Program-made: the position numbers and the translations under genes
Assembly (NCBI GenBank): GCA_020634435.1
Contig: JACKBS010000005.1
Location: 1 to 64,000, forward strand
Direction: 5' to 3'
From: Ardenticatenaceae bacterium
GTDB taxonomy: Bacteria > Chloroflexota > Anaerolineae > Promineifilales > Promineifilaceae
DNA: 64,000 nucleotides
Shown: in pieces, positions 24,534 to 32,215 of the stretch
How the letters are laid out: the number at the start of each line of letters is the position of its first letter
Numbering within the stretch: position 1 is the first letter of the stretch
Notes under the pieces: generated by a model
The model's database searches: none
What the model saw: the letters and a program-made list of their open reading frames with translations, nothing else
Told to the model about the DNA's origin: nothing

Positions 24534-25064
24534 TTAGTTGTCGGCTACGGGTGCAATGCCAAAGTCTAGGGCGGCCTGGCCGCTGCCAGTGGTGAAGACC
24601 TGCGGATTTTGCGAGGTGACGGTGTAGCCATCCGGGGCAGTTAGCCACACTTCATAGCTCACGCCTTCGCTCACCCCAGACAGACCCCATGTGCCAGAAC
24701 ACGGCCGTTCTGGGGATTCGTTAAGCTCATCGTCCACCACAGTGTCCTGGTAAGAGCATACGGCCGTTTCCCCATCATAGTCTGCCGCGCGGGCCCCTGC
24801 CGAAGTCAGAACATATTCGTCGTAAGCCGGGGTAATGATGGTGATGGTGGCCCCAATATTGCGCCACACTTCTTCATCTTCGAGCCAGGTCATTTCACCA
24901 TCATAACCTGACTCACCAACATCCCAGACGCCATCGCCGTCCTCGTCGAGGAAGACAAGCCCGTATACGTTGTCTGGAGCCGCAGCCAGTGCTGGGGCAA
25001 CGACAAACAGGGCAAGCAAACAAGAACCTAACAGCAGCACAGATACACGTTTCATTTTAGACAT
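24534..25064 (-). CDS. Secreted SdrD-B-like domain protein
   Basis: Protein of 176 aa with a signal peptide (MKRVSVLLLGSCLLALFVVAPALA) and probable cleavage after ALA. The mature part begins NVYGLVFLDEDGDGVWDVGESGY, a Ca-binding-like DxDGDG loop typical of SdrD B-type repeats, and has a further beta-sandwich segment that ends GQAALDFGIA. Such domains are structural parts of surface proteins. The start at 25064 has AAGGAG upstream. Its gene has its own leader and terminator, so it is probably expressed alone. Confidence 0.75.
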   Translation of the reverse strand: MSKMKRVSVLLLGSCLLALFVVAPALAAAPDNVYGLVFLDEDGDGVWDVGESGYDGEMTWLEDEEVWRNIGATITIITPAYDEYVLTSAGARAADYDGETAVCSYQDTVVDDELNESPERPCSGTWGLSGVSEGVSYEVWLTAPDGYTVTSQNPQVFTTGSGQAALDFGIAPVADN

Positions 25065-25505
25065 TGTTTCTCCTTGAGTTTGGTAACCGCACAACGCTCT
25101 TTCTAAAGAAATAAGCTTATTGGTGGTGCGGTTTGCTTGATTGGTAAGTGATGTGTGCTACATCATGGAACGCTGTTTACTTTACTAAAATCTCTTTAGG
25201 ATTTTATTCAGGAGCTGTAACGCGTTTGTAAACTTCTTAAGTGATTGCTGAGGACAAAAGAGAAGCTGAAATTTGACGCTAGCTAGTCATTGCGGCTTCA
25301 TTGAAAAGCGTGTTTCACCCGCCCGCTACAGTTTTTGTTTAGGCTGTTGTAAAATGGCCAAACACCCACCTGAAGGATAACTTGGACGTTCCTGTAAGAA
25401 CTGGCCCGCACAAACTGGATATCGCATTTCATTCGCATTTTGCGCCGGTTTTGCGCTCATAAATTCTTGGGATTCGATCCCTTTTTATGCACGAGGAAGG
25501 CTTAT
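25065..25505. other. Divergent intergenic region between the secreted protein and the hybrid kinase
   Basis: About 440 bp without a gene. Near the minus-strand gene lies a nested symmetry: AACCGCAC (25085-25092) and GTGCGGTT (25126-25133) surround the palindrome AATAAGCTTATT (25110-25121). This could be a leader hairpin or operator. Promoters for both directions should lie here but I could not assign one with confidence. Confidence 0.4.
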
Positions 25506-28500
25506 ATGAAGAAATTCATGCCTGATACGATCCGCATTCCTCTCATTTATGCAATTTTCGGACTGTTGTGGATATTGTTAACTGATCGTCTGCTGGTTCT
25601 GCTGAGGCTGGATTTTGATACGACGGTCATTTTGCAAACCTACAAAGGGTGGATTTACGTCTGCCTGAGCAGTCTCATCATTTACAGCCTGGTAGCCAGG
25701 TCGGCACGGCAAAATCGGGCTGCCCAAGCTGCCTTGTCTGAGAGCGAAAAACGGTACCGTCTCCTCTTTGAAAACAATCCCCTACCCATGTGGGTCTATG
25801 ACATCGACACGCTGGCTTTTTTGGAGGTGAACGAAGCGGCCGTTTCCCAGTATCAATACACTCACGCCGAATTCCTCCAATTGACCATCAAAGAGATTCG
25901 TCCGCCGGAAGATTTGGACCTGCTGGTGGGCCAGCTACCCCAAATTGTGGGCAAGCACAACCACACTGGTGAATGGCGACATCGGCGGAAGAATGGCGAG
26001 GTTTTCCCGGTGGAGGTGATCTCCCATGCGCTGGTGCACAACGGCCGTTCCGCCCGCATTGTTATTTGCCAGGACATCTCTGAACGAAAGCAAATCGAAA
26101 CAGAACGCACCAATATTTTCCAGCGCAACCAGGCATTGGTGCGTGCGCTGGGTGAAATTGTCTACGAATGGTCACCCCAACGTAACGAAGTGCTGTGGGA
26201 CGGGGAGCTGGAACGCATCGTCGGCTATTCAGTAGCGGAAATAGGCAACACCACGACCAGCTGGGAAGAAAAAATCCACCCCGATGATCGCCCGCGGGTC
26301 TGGCAAGAGGTCGAATCTGCCATCCAGGAACAGCATAACATCAACATTGAATATCGTTTCCGCCAAAAAGATGGCACTTACCGCTGGATGATGGATCGCG
26401 GCATGCTGACGATGAATGAGCAGGGTGAACTGGAAAAAGTAATTGGCGTCTTTCTAGACATCAATGAACGTAAGCTAACCGAAGAAGCGCTGCGCCTCAG
26501 CGAAGAGCGCTTCCGCCGGGCCATTGACTATGCGCCGATTCCAGTCATCATCCACGCCGAAGATGGCGAGGTGCTGGCTGTGAGCCAGGCATGGCTAGAC
26601 ATTACCGGCTACGCGCTGGCCGATATCCCCACGGTGGCCGATTGGACCCGGCTGGCCTATGGCAGTAGCCACACCAACGTGATGGCTGGTATTGCCCAGA
26701 TTTATGGCCTGGATGAGCGGGTGGACGAAGGCGAGTTCATGATCACCTGCAAAGATGGTACACAGCGCATCTGGGACTTTAGCTCAACGCCACTAGGATA
26801 CTTCCCCGACGGCCGTCGCGGGGCCATTAGCATCGCGGTAGATGTTACCGAGCGGCGCAAGGCAGAAAAACAGCTGCATCTGCAAAGCAGCGCCCTGGAT
26901 GCAGCAGCCAACGGCATTGTTGTCACCGATATCTCTGGCGCAGTGGAGTGGGCTAATCCTGCTTTTACCGGATTAACCGGTTACCCGTTAGAAGAAGCGT
27001 TGGGCAAAAATCCCCGCGAATTGGTCAAATCTGGCAAGCACCCGCCATCTTTCTTTGCCGCAATGTGGCATACCATTCTTGCCGGAAACATCTGGCGCGG
27101 CGAAGTGATAAATCGTCGCAAAGATGGCACCCTCTACACCGAAGAAGAAGCCATCACGCCTGTTTGGGATGAAAACGGCGAGATGACGCACTTCATTGCT
27201 ATCAAGCAAGACATCACCGAACGCAAACAGGCAGAACGCGAACGTGAACGGCTGTTGGAGCAGGTAAAAAACCAGGCAGAGCAGATGAACCAGATTATGC
27301 AGAGCGTGCCGGAGGGCCTCTTTCTGCTGGACGCCAAGGGCAAGGTTTTGATGGCCAATGCTCAAGCCGCTGAACACCTGGCATTCCTGGCAGAAACGGC
27401 CGTTGACGACACCCTCACAACCATAGGCAACATCCCTCTAGCCACACTTCTAAACCCGCCCATCAGCGGTAACTGGCACGAAATTCATACCCGCGATCAA
27501 ACTTTTGAGCTAATTGCCCAATCAGTCACATCTGGCCCCCTTTCGCAGGGCTGGGCAGTGGTGCTGCGCCAGGTAACCGAGCAAAAACGCATGGAACAGC
27601 AGTTTCAGCGGCAGGAGCGGCTAGCCGCCATCGGTCATTTGGCCGCAGGCATTGCCCATGATTTTAATAACCTGATGGCGGTCATTCTACTGCACGCTCA
27701 GTTAGTAGAACGTTCACCGCGCCTGCTGGTAAAAGAGCGGCAGCATCTGGGCATCATTGGGCAGCAAGCCAAACGGGCGGCGCGGCTCATTGAGCAGATT
27801 CTGGATTTCAGCCGCCGGGCCGTTTTTGAGCGCCGTCCGTTGGATTTGCTGGTGGTCCTCAAAGAAGAAGTTCGTCTTTTGCAGCGCACGCTGCCCGAAA
27901 ATGTAGAAATCGAACTGGTGGCTGACATGGATTCCTGCGTTGTGCTGGCGGATGTGACCCGCATGCAGCAGACAATTGTGAACCTGGCGGTAAATGCTCG
28001 CGATGCCATGCCCGAAGGCGGCAAGCTGACCTTTGAGCTGGCGTTTCTGTCTATTTACGCGGCCAACGGACTGACGGTACCCAACCTGCGTCCCGGCGAC
28101 TGGGTTCGTTTTTCGGTCATCGACAGCGGCAACGGCATTGAACCGGCACTGCTGGACCATATTTTTGAGCCGTTTGTCACGACAAAATCGCCTGGTAAAG
28201 GTACCGGCTTGGGCCTTTCCCAGGTGCACGGTATCGTGGCGCAGCATGAGGGGTTTCTGACAGTGTCTAGTCAGCTCGGAGCCGGAACACAGTTTGATAT
28301 TTTTTTACCCAGACTGCTGGAAGAAGAAGTTGAATCAACCGATGTGATGGAAACGGCCGTTCCCGGCCACGGGCAGCAGCTGCTAGTCATCGAAGATGAA
28401 CCAGCCTTGCGCGAAGCTCTGGTAGAAAGCCTGGCTTTATGGCATTACAAAGTGCTGCCCACCAGCAACGGCGAAGAGGCGCTGGCTTTGTTAGACCAGG

Positions 28501-28730
28501 GTGTCACAGTAGATTTAATTGTGAGCGATGTGATTATGCCCAAAATGGGTGGCGCGGCTTTTGTTCAGGCCCTGCGCGAACGCGGGCTAAAGACGCGCGT
28601 CATCCTTATTTCCGGGCATCCACTGAACATGTCGCAAGCAGATATGCAGACGCTGGGGATATTTGAAGTCCTACCCAAGCCAATTGATCCCGTACAGCTT
28701 AGCCAGGCAATTGACGCCGCGCTGCATTAG
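25506..28730 (+). CDS. Multi-PAS hybrid sensor histidine kinase
   Basis: Membrane signalling protein of about 1074 aa. Two N-terminal transmembrane helices (residues 8-27 and 42-62) are followed by a series of four to five PAS/PAC units to about residue 600, a shorter PAS-like unit, a HisKA domain with phospho-acceptor His at about 718 (GIAHDFNNLMAVI), an ATPase domain (VNARDAMPEGG, DSGNGIEPALLDHIFEPF, GTGLGLSQVHG) and a C-terminal receiver domain with phospho-acceptor Asp at about 1008 (SDVIMPKMGG). The start at 25506 has GAGGAAGG upstream. No response regulator with a DNA-binding domain is adjacent; two small STAS-like genes lie next to it in opposite direction. Confidence 0.93.
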   Translation: MKKFMPDTIRIPLIYAIFGLLWILLTDRLLVLLRLDFDTTVILQTYKGWIYVCLSSLIIYSLVARSARQNRAAQAALSESEKRYRLLFENNPLPMWVYDIDTLAFLEVNEAAVSQYQYTHAEFLQLTIKEIRPPEDLDLLVGQLPQIVGKHNHTGEWRHRRKNGEVFPVEVISHALVHNGRSARIVICQDISERKQIETERTNIFQRNQALVRALGEIVYEWSPQRNEVLWDGELERIVGYSVAEIGNTTTSWEEKIHPDDRPRVWQEVESAIQEQHNINIEYRFRQKDGTYRWMMDRGMLTMNEQGELEKVIGVFLDINERKLTEEALRLSEERFRRAIDYAPIPVIIHAEDGEVLAVSQAWLDITGYALADIPTVADWTRLAYGSSHTNVMAGIAQIYGLDERVDEGEFMITCKDGTQRIWDFSSTPLGYFPDGRRGAISIAVDVTERRKAEKQLHLQSSALDAAANGIVVTDISGAVEWANPAFTGLTGYPLEEALGKNPRELVKSGKHPPSFFAAMWHTILAGNIWRGEVINRRKDGTLYTEEEAITPVWDENGEMTHFIAIKQDITERKQAERERERLLEQVKNQAEQMNQIMQSVPEGLFLLDAKGKVLMANAQAAEHLAFLAETAVDDTLTTIGNIPLATLLNPPISGNWHEIHTRDQTFELIAQSVTSGPLSQGWAVVLRQVTEQKRMEQQFQRQERLAAIGHLAAGIAHDFNNLMAVILLHAQLVERSPRLLVKERQHLGIIGQQAKRAARLIEQILDFSRRAVFERRPLDLLVVLKEEVRLLQRTLPENVEIELVADMDSCVVLADVTRMQQTIVNLAVNARDAMPEGGKLTFELAFLSIYAANGLTVPNLRPGDWVRFSVIDSGNGIEPALLDHIFEPFVTTKSPGKGTGLGLSQVHGIVAQHEGFLTVSSQLGAGTQFDIFLPRLLEEEVESTDVMETAVPGHGQQLLVIEDEPALREALVESLALWHYKVLPTSNGEEALALLDQGVTVDLIVSDVIMPKMGGAAFVQALRERGLKTRVILISGHPLNMSQADMQTLGIFEVLPKPIDPVQLSQAIDAALH

Positions 28731-28741
28731 TTTGCCTGTAG

Positions 28742-29140
28742 CTAGGGCTTTACAGCAAGCAGCCACGTTTCCGCTTGTTGGAGCAAATGAAAGATGCGCA
28801 TTTCATAGGGGGAATGAAAAATTTGCAGGAGAGAGAGGAAAAACTGGCCGACATCGGCCTGCAACTTGCTGTGTACCACCAGCGCCAGATGGGTAACGCC
28901 CCGAACCGTGGCCAGATAGCGCTGCGCCTCAAAATCAAGATCGTTGCGGAGGCCCTCCACAATGAGCAGCCGCGCCTTGCCCGAACTGTCCAGTTTGCGA
29001 ACATCCAGCACCAGTTGGCGGGCATCCTCGATGCCCATGGAAACGTCGTCAGCCATGTAGATGTACACAATGCCGTTGGGGTGAAGGAAGATACGGCCGT
29101 ACCCTGTGTGCATGATGTCAGGATTGGGGGATTGGCTCAT
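28742..29140 (-). CDS. STAS-like (DUF7793-type) small protein A
   Basis: Protein of 132 aa with alternating beta strands and helices: NGIVYIYMADDVSMGIEDARQL, ARLLIVEGLRND, AQRYLATVRGVTHLALVVHS and a C-terminal AETWLLAV. This layout recalls the STAS/SEC14-like group labelled DUF7793, which are thought to be small signalling or stress proteins. It is a paralogue of the next gene (29162-29590), sharing pattern and length. Convergent with the PAS hybrid kinase, 11 bp away. Start choice is uncertain because no good Shine-Dalgarno is visible. Confidence 0.65.
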   Translation of the reverse strand: MSQSPNPDIMHTGYGRIFLHPNGIVYIYMADDVSMGIEDARQLVLDVRKLDSSGKARLLIVEGLRNDLDFEAQRYLATVRGVTHLALVVHSKLQADVGQFFLSLLQIFHSPYEMRIFHLLQQAETWLLAVKP

Positions 29141-29161
29141 TGTTGGCTCAAAAATGGGGCG

Positions 29162-29590
29162 TTACGGACGCAATAGCCAGGCTTCTGCGTCACTCATATC
29201 ATAGAATAACTTAAATTCGTAACTGGATTTTAGAGCGCGCATCATCGTGACCAAGAACTGCCCCACCTCCGCCTGTAGCCGGTTGCGGGTCATAAAAGCC
29301 ACGCGGGTAAAGCCTTTGGCCGAGGCAAAAACGCGTTGAGCAGCAAAGCTCAGTTCATCGTTCGCCCCGATAGAGATCAACAGACGAGTTTGCCCGGAAT
29401 GCTCAATAGAAAGCGCATCGTGTACCATTTGCTGGGCTTCAGGCCCATCAATTGACAAATCGTCGTGGATGTAAAGGTAAAGAATACCGTTTTCATGCAA
29501 AATGAATCGGCAAGTCGAGGTCTCCATAACGGTACGGTTGGTTGTTGGTTGGCTCACGTTCATCCCAAAGCGTGTCAATATTGCTTTCAC
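29162..29590 (-). CDS. STAS-like (DUF7793-type) small protein B
   Basis: Protein of up to 142 aa, paralogous to the neighbouring gene: ENGILYLYIHDDLSIDGPEAQQ, TRLLISIGANDELSF, AQRVFASAKGFTRVAFMTRN and final DAEAWLLRP match its partner position by position. The GTG at 29590 gives the longest form; Met codons at residues 10 and 22 are other options. With 21 bp between them the two genes are probably co-transcribed. Function not known; regulation by, or binding to, the adjacent kinase system is only a guess. Confidence 0.65.
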   Translation of the reverse strand: MKAILTRFGMNVSQPTTNRTVMETSTCRFILHENGILYLYIHDDLSIDGPEAQQMVHDALSIEHSGQTRLLISIGANDELSFAAQRVFASAKGFTRVAFMTRNRLQAEVGQFLVTMMRALKSSYEFKLFYDMSDAEAWLLRP

Positions 29591-29718
29591 GTTTATCTCT
29601 CAGTCTACAACCGACGACCTATGCACCGTCAAGATGACTTACGCACTAAAATGCAGTCGATTGGGCCAGAATCCACGACTGACGTAAGATTTGGTCGATT
29701 TTTTGTTGAGGAGATAGC

Positions 29719-30618
29719 ATGAAAAAGATTCTCGTGTGTGGACACACCAATCTGGAAACCACGCTAGCGGTGGAACAGTTTCCCATCGAATACACACCCA
29801 TGCGCTATCCGTTTTTTGGCATTCAAACGGCCGTTGCCGGGGTGGGCTACAACATTGCCAAAGCACTCACCACGTTGGGCAGCCCGGTAAACTTTCTCAC
29901 GCTGGTCGGGCAAGATGTGGCCGGGCAGCAGGTAAAGCAGCAAGCGCTGGCCGATGGGTTAGGCGCTGAGTACGTTGTCGCCACCATGCCACAAACCGCG
30001 CAGGCGGTCATTTTGTATGACAAGCAGGGCAAAAGGCAGGGCAATACCGATTTAAAGGATGTGCAGGAACGGCCGTATCCCCCCGACTTGTTCCAACAAG
30101 CATTGCAAGGAAGCGACCTAGCTATTTTGTGCAGTATCAATTACACACGGCCGTTTCTGGCCCAGGCGCAGCAGACAGGCGTCCCCATCGCCACCGACGT
30201 GCACACCATTGCCGACCTAAACGACGCCTACAATCGCGACTACATGGCCGCGGCCACCATCCTCTTCATGAGCAACGAGCGGCTGCCCGTGCCGCCAAAA
30301 CAGTGGGCCAGGTTGTTGCAAAACGAATTTGGCACGGAAATTGTGGTAATTGGTCTGGGGGCACAGGGCGCCCTGCTGGCGGTAAAGGCCGACAACTTCT
30401 GCGAACGGCTGCCCGCTGTGCAAGTGCGCCCCGTCGTCAACACCATCGGCGCGGGCGATGCGCTTTTTTCGTCATTCAACCACTTCTACCGCACCAGCCG
30501 CAACCCATACACCGCCCTGCAAAAGGCAATTCGCTTCGCCGCCTACAAAATCGGCAGCGATGGGGCAGCAGCGGGGTTTCTCACTGAGACGGAACTGGAA
30601 GAGTTGGGAGGGAAGTAA
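29719..30618 (+). CDS. PfkB family carbohydrate kinase
   Basis: Ribokinase-like sugar kinase of 299 aa. It starts KKILVCGHTNLETTLAVEQF, has the glycine pair region GVGYNIAKALTTLG near residue 40 and the catalytic anion-hole motif NTIGAGDALFSSF near 243. It should phosphorylate a sugar or nucleoside with ATP; substrate cannot be told from sequence. Good Shine-Dalgarno TGAGGAGA before the ATG. A word-built hairpin follows its stop codon. Confidence 0.9.
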   Translation: MKKILVCGHTNLETTLAVEQFPIEYTPMRYPFFGIQTAVAGVGYNIAKALTTLGSPVNFLTLVGQDVAGQQVKQQALADGLGAEYVVATMPQTAQAVILYDKQGKRQGNTDLKDVQERPYPPDLFQQALQGSDLAILCSINYTRPFLAQAQQTGVPIATDVHTIADLNDAYNRDYMAAATILFMSNERLPVPPKQWARLLQNEFGTEIVVIGLGAQGALLAVKADNFCERLPAVQVRPVVNTIGAGDALFSSFNHFYRTSRNPYTALQKAIRFAAYKIGSDGAAAGFLTETELEELGGK

Positions 30619-30676
30619 TAAGTGAAAAGTGATAGAGTAAAAAGCAGTCACTTTTCACTCTATCACTTTTCACTGT
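30619..30676. repeat. Word-built hairpin, AAGTGAAAAGTGA family
   Basis: Arms of 24 nt at 30621-30644 and 30651-30674, matching at 23 of 24 positions, with a 6-nt loop, made of AGTGAAAAGTGATAGAG words. It lies directly after the PfkB stop codon. A relative lies at 36846-36905. Confidence 0.82.
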
Positions 30677-30755
30677 CTTAACGTTTTACACAGGCCGCGA
30701 GGCCGCGCAAAAGGGTGCAATGGGGCACCTTCCTGCCTAATTGCCGCCAGGGTGA

Positions 30756-31214
30756 TTAACGGTAACTCTTTGCGACATCATTGCGTAGCTCAACGTAAAT
30801 CGGGTGCAGGCATATGATGAATTGAGCCATTCGACTGGCAAGTGCTGCCTGGTAACTCTTATTCAACTCTTCAGCAGGATACACTTCATAAATCTTGGTC
30901 CAGCCCTTATCCCACATTTCGGCTTCGACACCAGGCCCTAACGCATCCTTGATTTCGAAAAGGTGGCGACGAAACCCCATCAGCAGGTAGCGATTTAGGT
31001 CGCGGTCCCCAGCCTCACAGTGGAACCCCAACTCCCACCCTGTCCGGTATTTTGCAGAGGAAACTTCATAATGGAGCCTTTGTTCACCATAATGGAATTG
31101 GATCAGCCAACGGTATGGCTGATGAACCTTAATCCCTTGTAGTGACTCCGGCAAGACGGCTATCACCAGCTCGGGAAGAGTTTGCAGGAATTGAGTGTGG
31201 GAGAGTTTGGTCAT
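30756..31214 (-). CDS. Hypothetical protein, 152 aa
   Basis: Protein with no motif I recognise; it has VHQPYRWLIQFHYGEQRLHYEV near residue 30 and a charged helical C-terminal half. A truncated relative of its first 42 residues lies 3.3 kb away at 34342-34470, so the family has been duplicated in this region. No partner gene is close on the same strand. Confidence 0.6.
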   Translation of the reverse strand: MTKLSHTQFLQTLPELVIAVLPESLQGIKVHQPYRWLIQFHYGEQRLHYEVSSAKYRTGWELGFHCEAGDRDLNRYLLMGFRRHLFEIKDALGPGVEAEMWDKGWTKIYEVYPAEELNKSYQAALASRMAQFIICLHPIYVELRNDVAKSYR

Positions 31215-31529
31215 CGCTTGTGGGTATCATATCATCACCTTAATGACCGACCAAAAGTGGCAAAAAGCAACGGCCATTTTAGCACAATCTTTCTCCTCTT
31301 CGCTGCCTAGACCAAATACTTTTCAGTTTGTATCCATTTTCCCTTGGGTTCAAAATGAACCTGGATGTACTTATTCACACCAGGAATTTCAGTGTCCCCT
31401 CCCAAAAACTTAATAACCTCCCAATTGCATCTTAAAAACAACTAAACATTTGATCATTAAACTCCTGGCAACTTGAACACACGCGGAAGTCTCAAACATC
31501 CGCCGCGAGAAATTTGCAAGGAGATTGTC
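31215..31529. other. Intergenic region without recognised features
   Basis: About 315 bp between the divergent 152-aa gene and the DUF4405 gene. It is more AT-rich than its surroundings. I see no convincing hairpin, repeat or open frame in it apart from the Shine-Dalgarno of the DUF4405 gene. Promoters for both neighbours should lie here. Confidence 0.4.
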
Positions 31530-32120
31530 ATGAACAAAACACAAATGAACTACTGGGTTGATTTACTGATTGCCTTCGCTTTTATCTTCAGCGCAACCAG
31601 CGGCATTATTTTCCTCTTTCCGATAAGCGGTTCAACGGTGCTGGGCATTAGCTACAGCGTCTGGGATCAGGTGCATACCTGGGGCAGTTTACTCATGGTC
31701 ACCGGGGTTTTGGCCCATCTAGTTCTGCATTGGAAATGGATTGTGGCCATGACCAAAAAGAATTTCTTTTCACCAGCAAAATCGGCTCGGCCAGTGCCCG
31801 CAGTAGCGAGTGGCGCTCTTGTGAGTCGGCGGCGTTTTTTGCAGGCCGCCGGGCTGGGAGCGGTGGCTGTGGGTGCTGGCGCAGTGGGTTACAAGGCGTT
31901 GTTTAGCAAGGAAACGGCCGTTGCCACCACAACAGAAACAGACGACACCGTTGTTGAGTCGGAAAGCACGAGCATTCCCTTGACCGTGATCTCGACGCAG
32001 AGCACATCAACAGCCTGCCCTAAGGGTGAGACGTACGACCCCTATCCGGGCAAATGCCATCATTACACTGACTCCAACGGAGATGGATACTGCGACTATT
32101 CGATTCCTTCGGCAACCTAA
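31530..32120 (+). CDS. DUF4405-type membrane protein with twin-arginine-like segment
   Basis: Protein of 196 aa. Residues 1-75 form two to three helices with His residues typical of DUF4405, a cytochrome-b561-like domain (WDQVHTWGSLLMVTGVLAHLVLHWKW). Then comes SRRRFLQAAGLGAVAVGAGAVGY near residue 97, which looks like a twin-arginine signal in the middle of the chain, followed by a Thr/Glu-rich outer segment with TYDPYPGKCHHYTDSNGDGYCDYS, a Cys/His-rich Ca-like tail. It may be a haem membrane protein with an exported tail. The start at 31530 has AAGGAGA upstream. Confidence 0.7.
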   Translation: MNKTQMNYWVDLLIAFAFIFSATSGIIFLFPISGSTVLGISYSVWDQVHTWGSLLMVTGVLAHLVLHWKWIVAMTKKNFFSPAKSARPVPAVASGALVSRRRFLQAAGLGAVAVGAGAVGYKALFSKETAVATTTETDDTVVESESTSIPLTVISTQSTSTACPKGETYDPYPGKCHHYTDSNGDGYCDYSIPSAT

Positions 32121-32183
32121 TCTGTGGCAATGCTCAGTCTAAACCAAATGCAGCAACGATGAATCAATCATGATTAGCGATAC

Positions 32184-32205
32184 GCTCCGCCCAGATGGGC
32201 GGAGC
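32184..32205 (+). promoter_or_regulatory. Perfect hairpin directly before a Shine-Dalgarno
   Basis: GCTCCGCCC and GGGCGGAGC form a 9-bp perfect stem with a 4-nt loop (AGAT), and the Shine-Dalgarno AAAGGA of the next gene begins three to four bases later. It has no T-run. It may protect the 5' end of the mRNA or control ribosome access. Confidence 0.5.
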
Positions 32206-32215
32206 GAAAGGAAAC

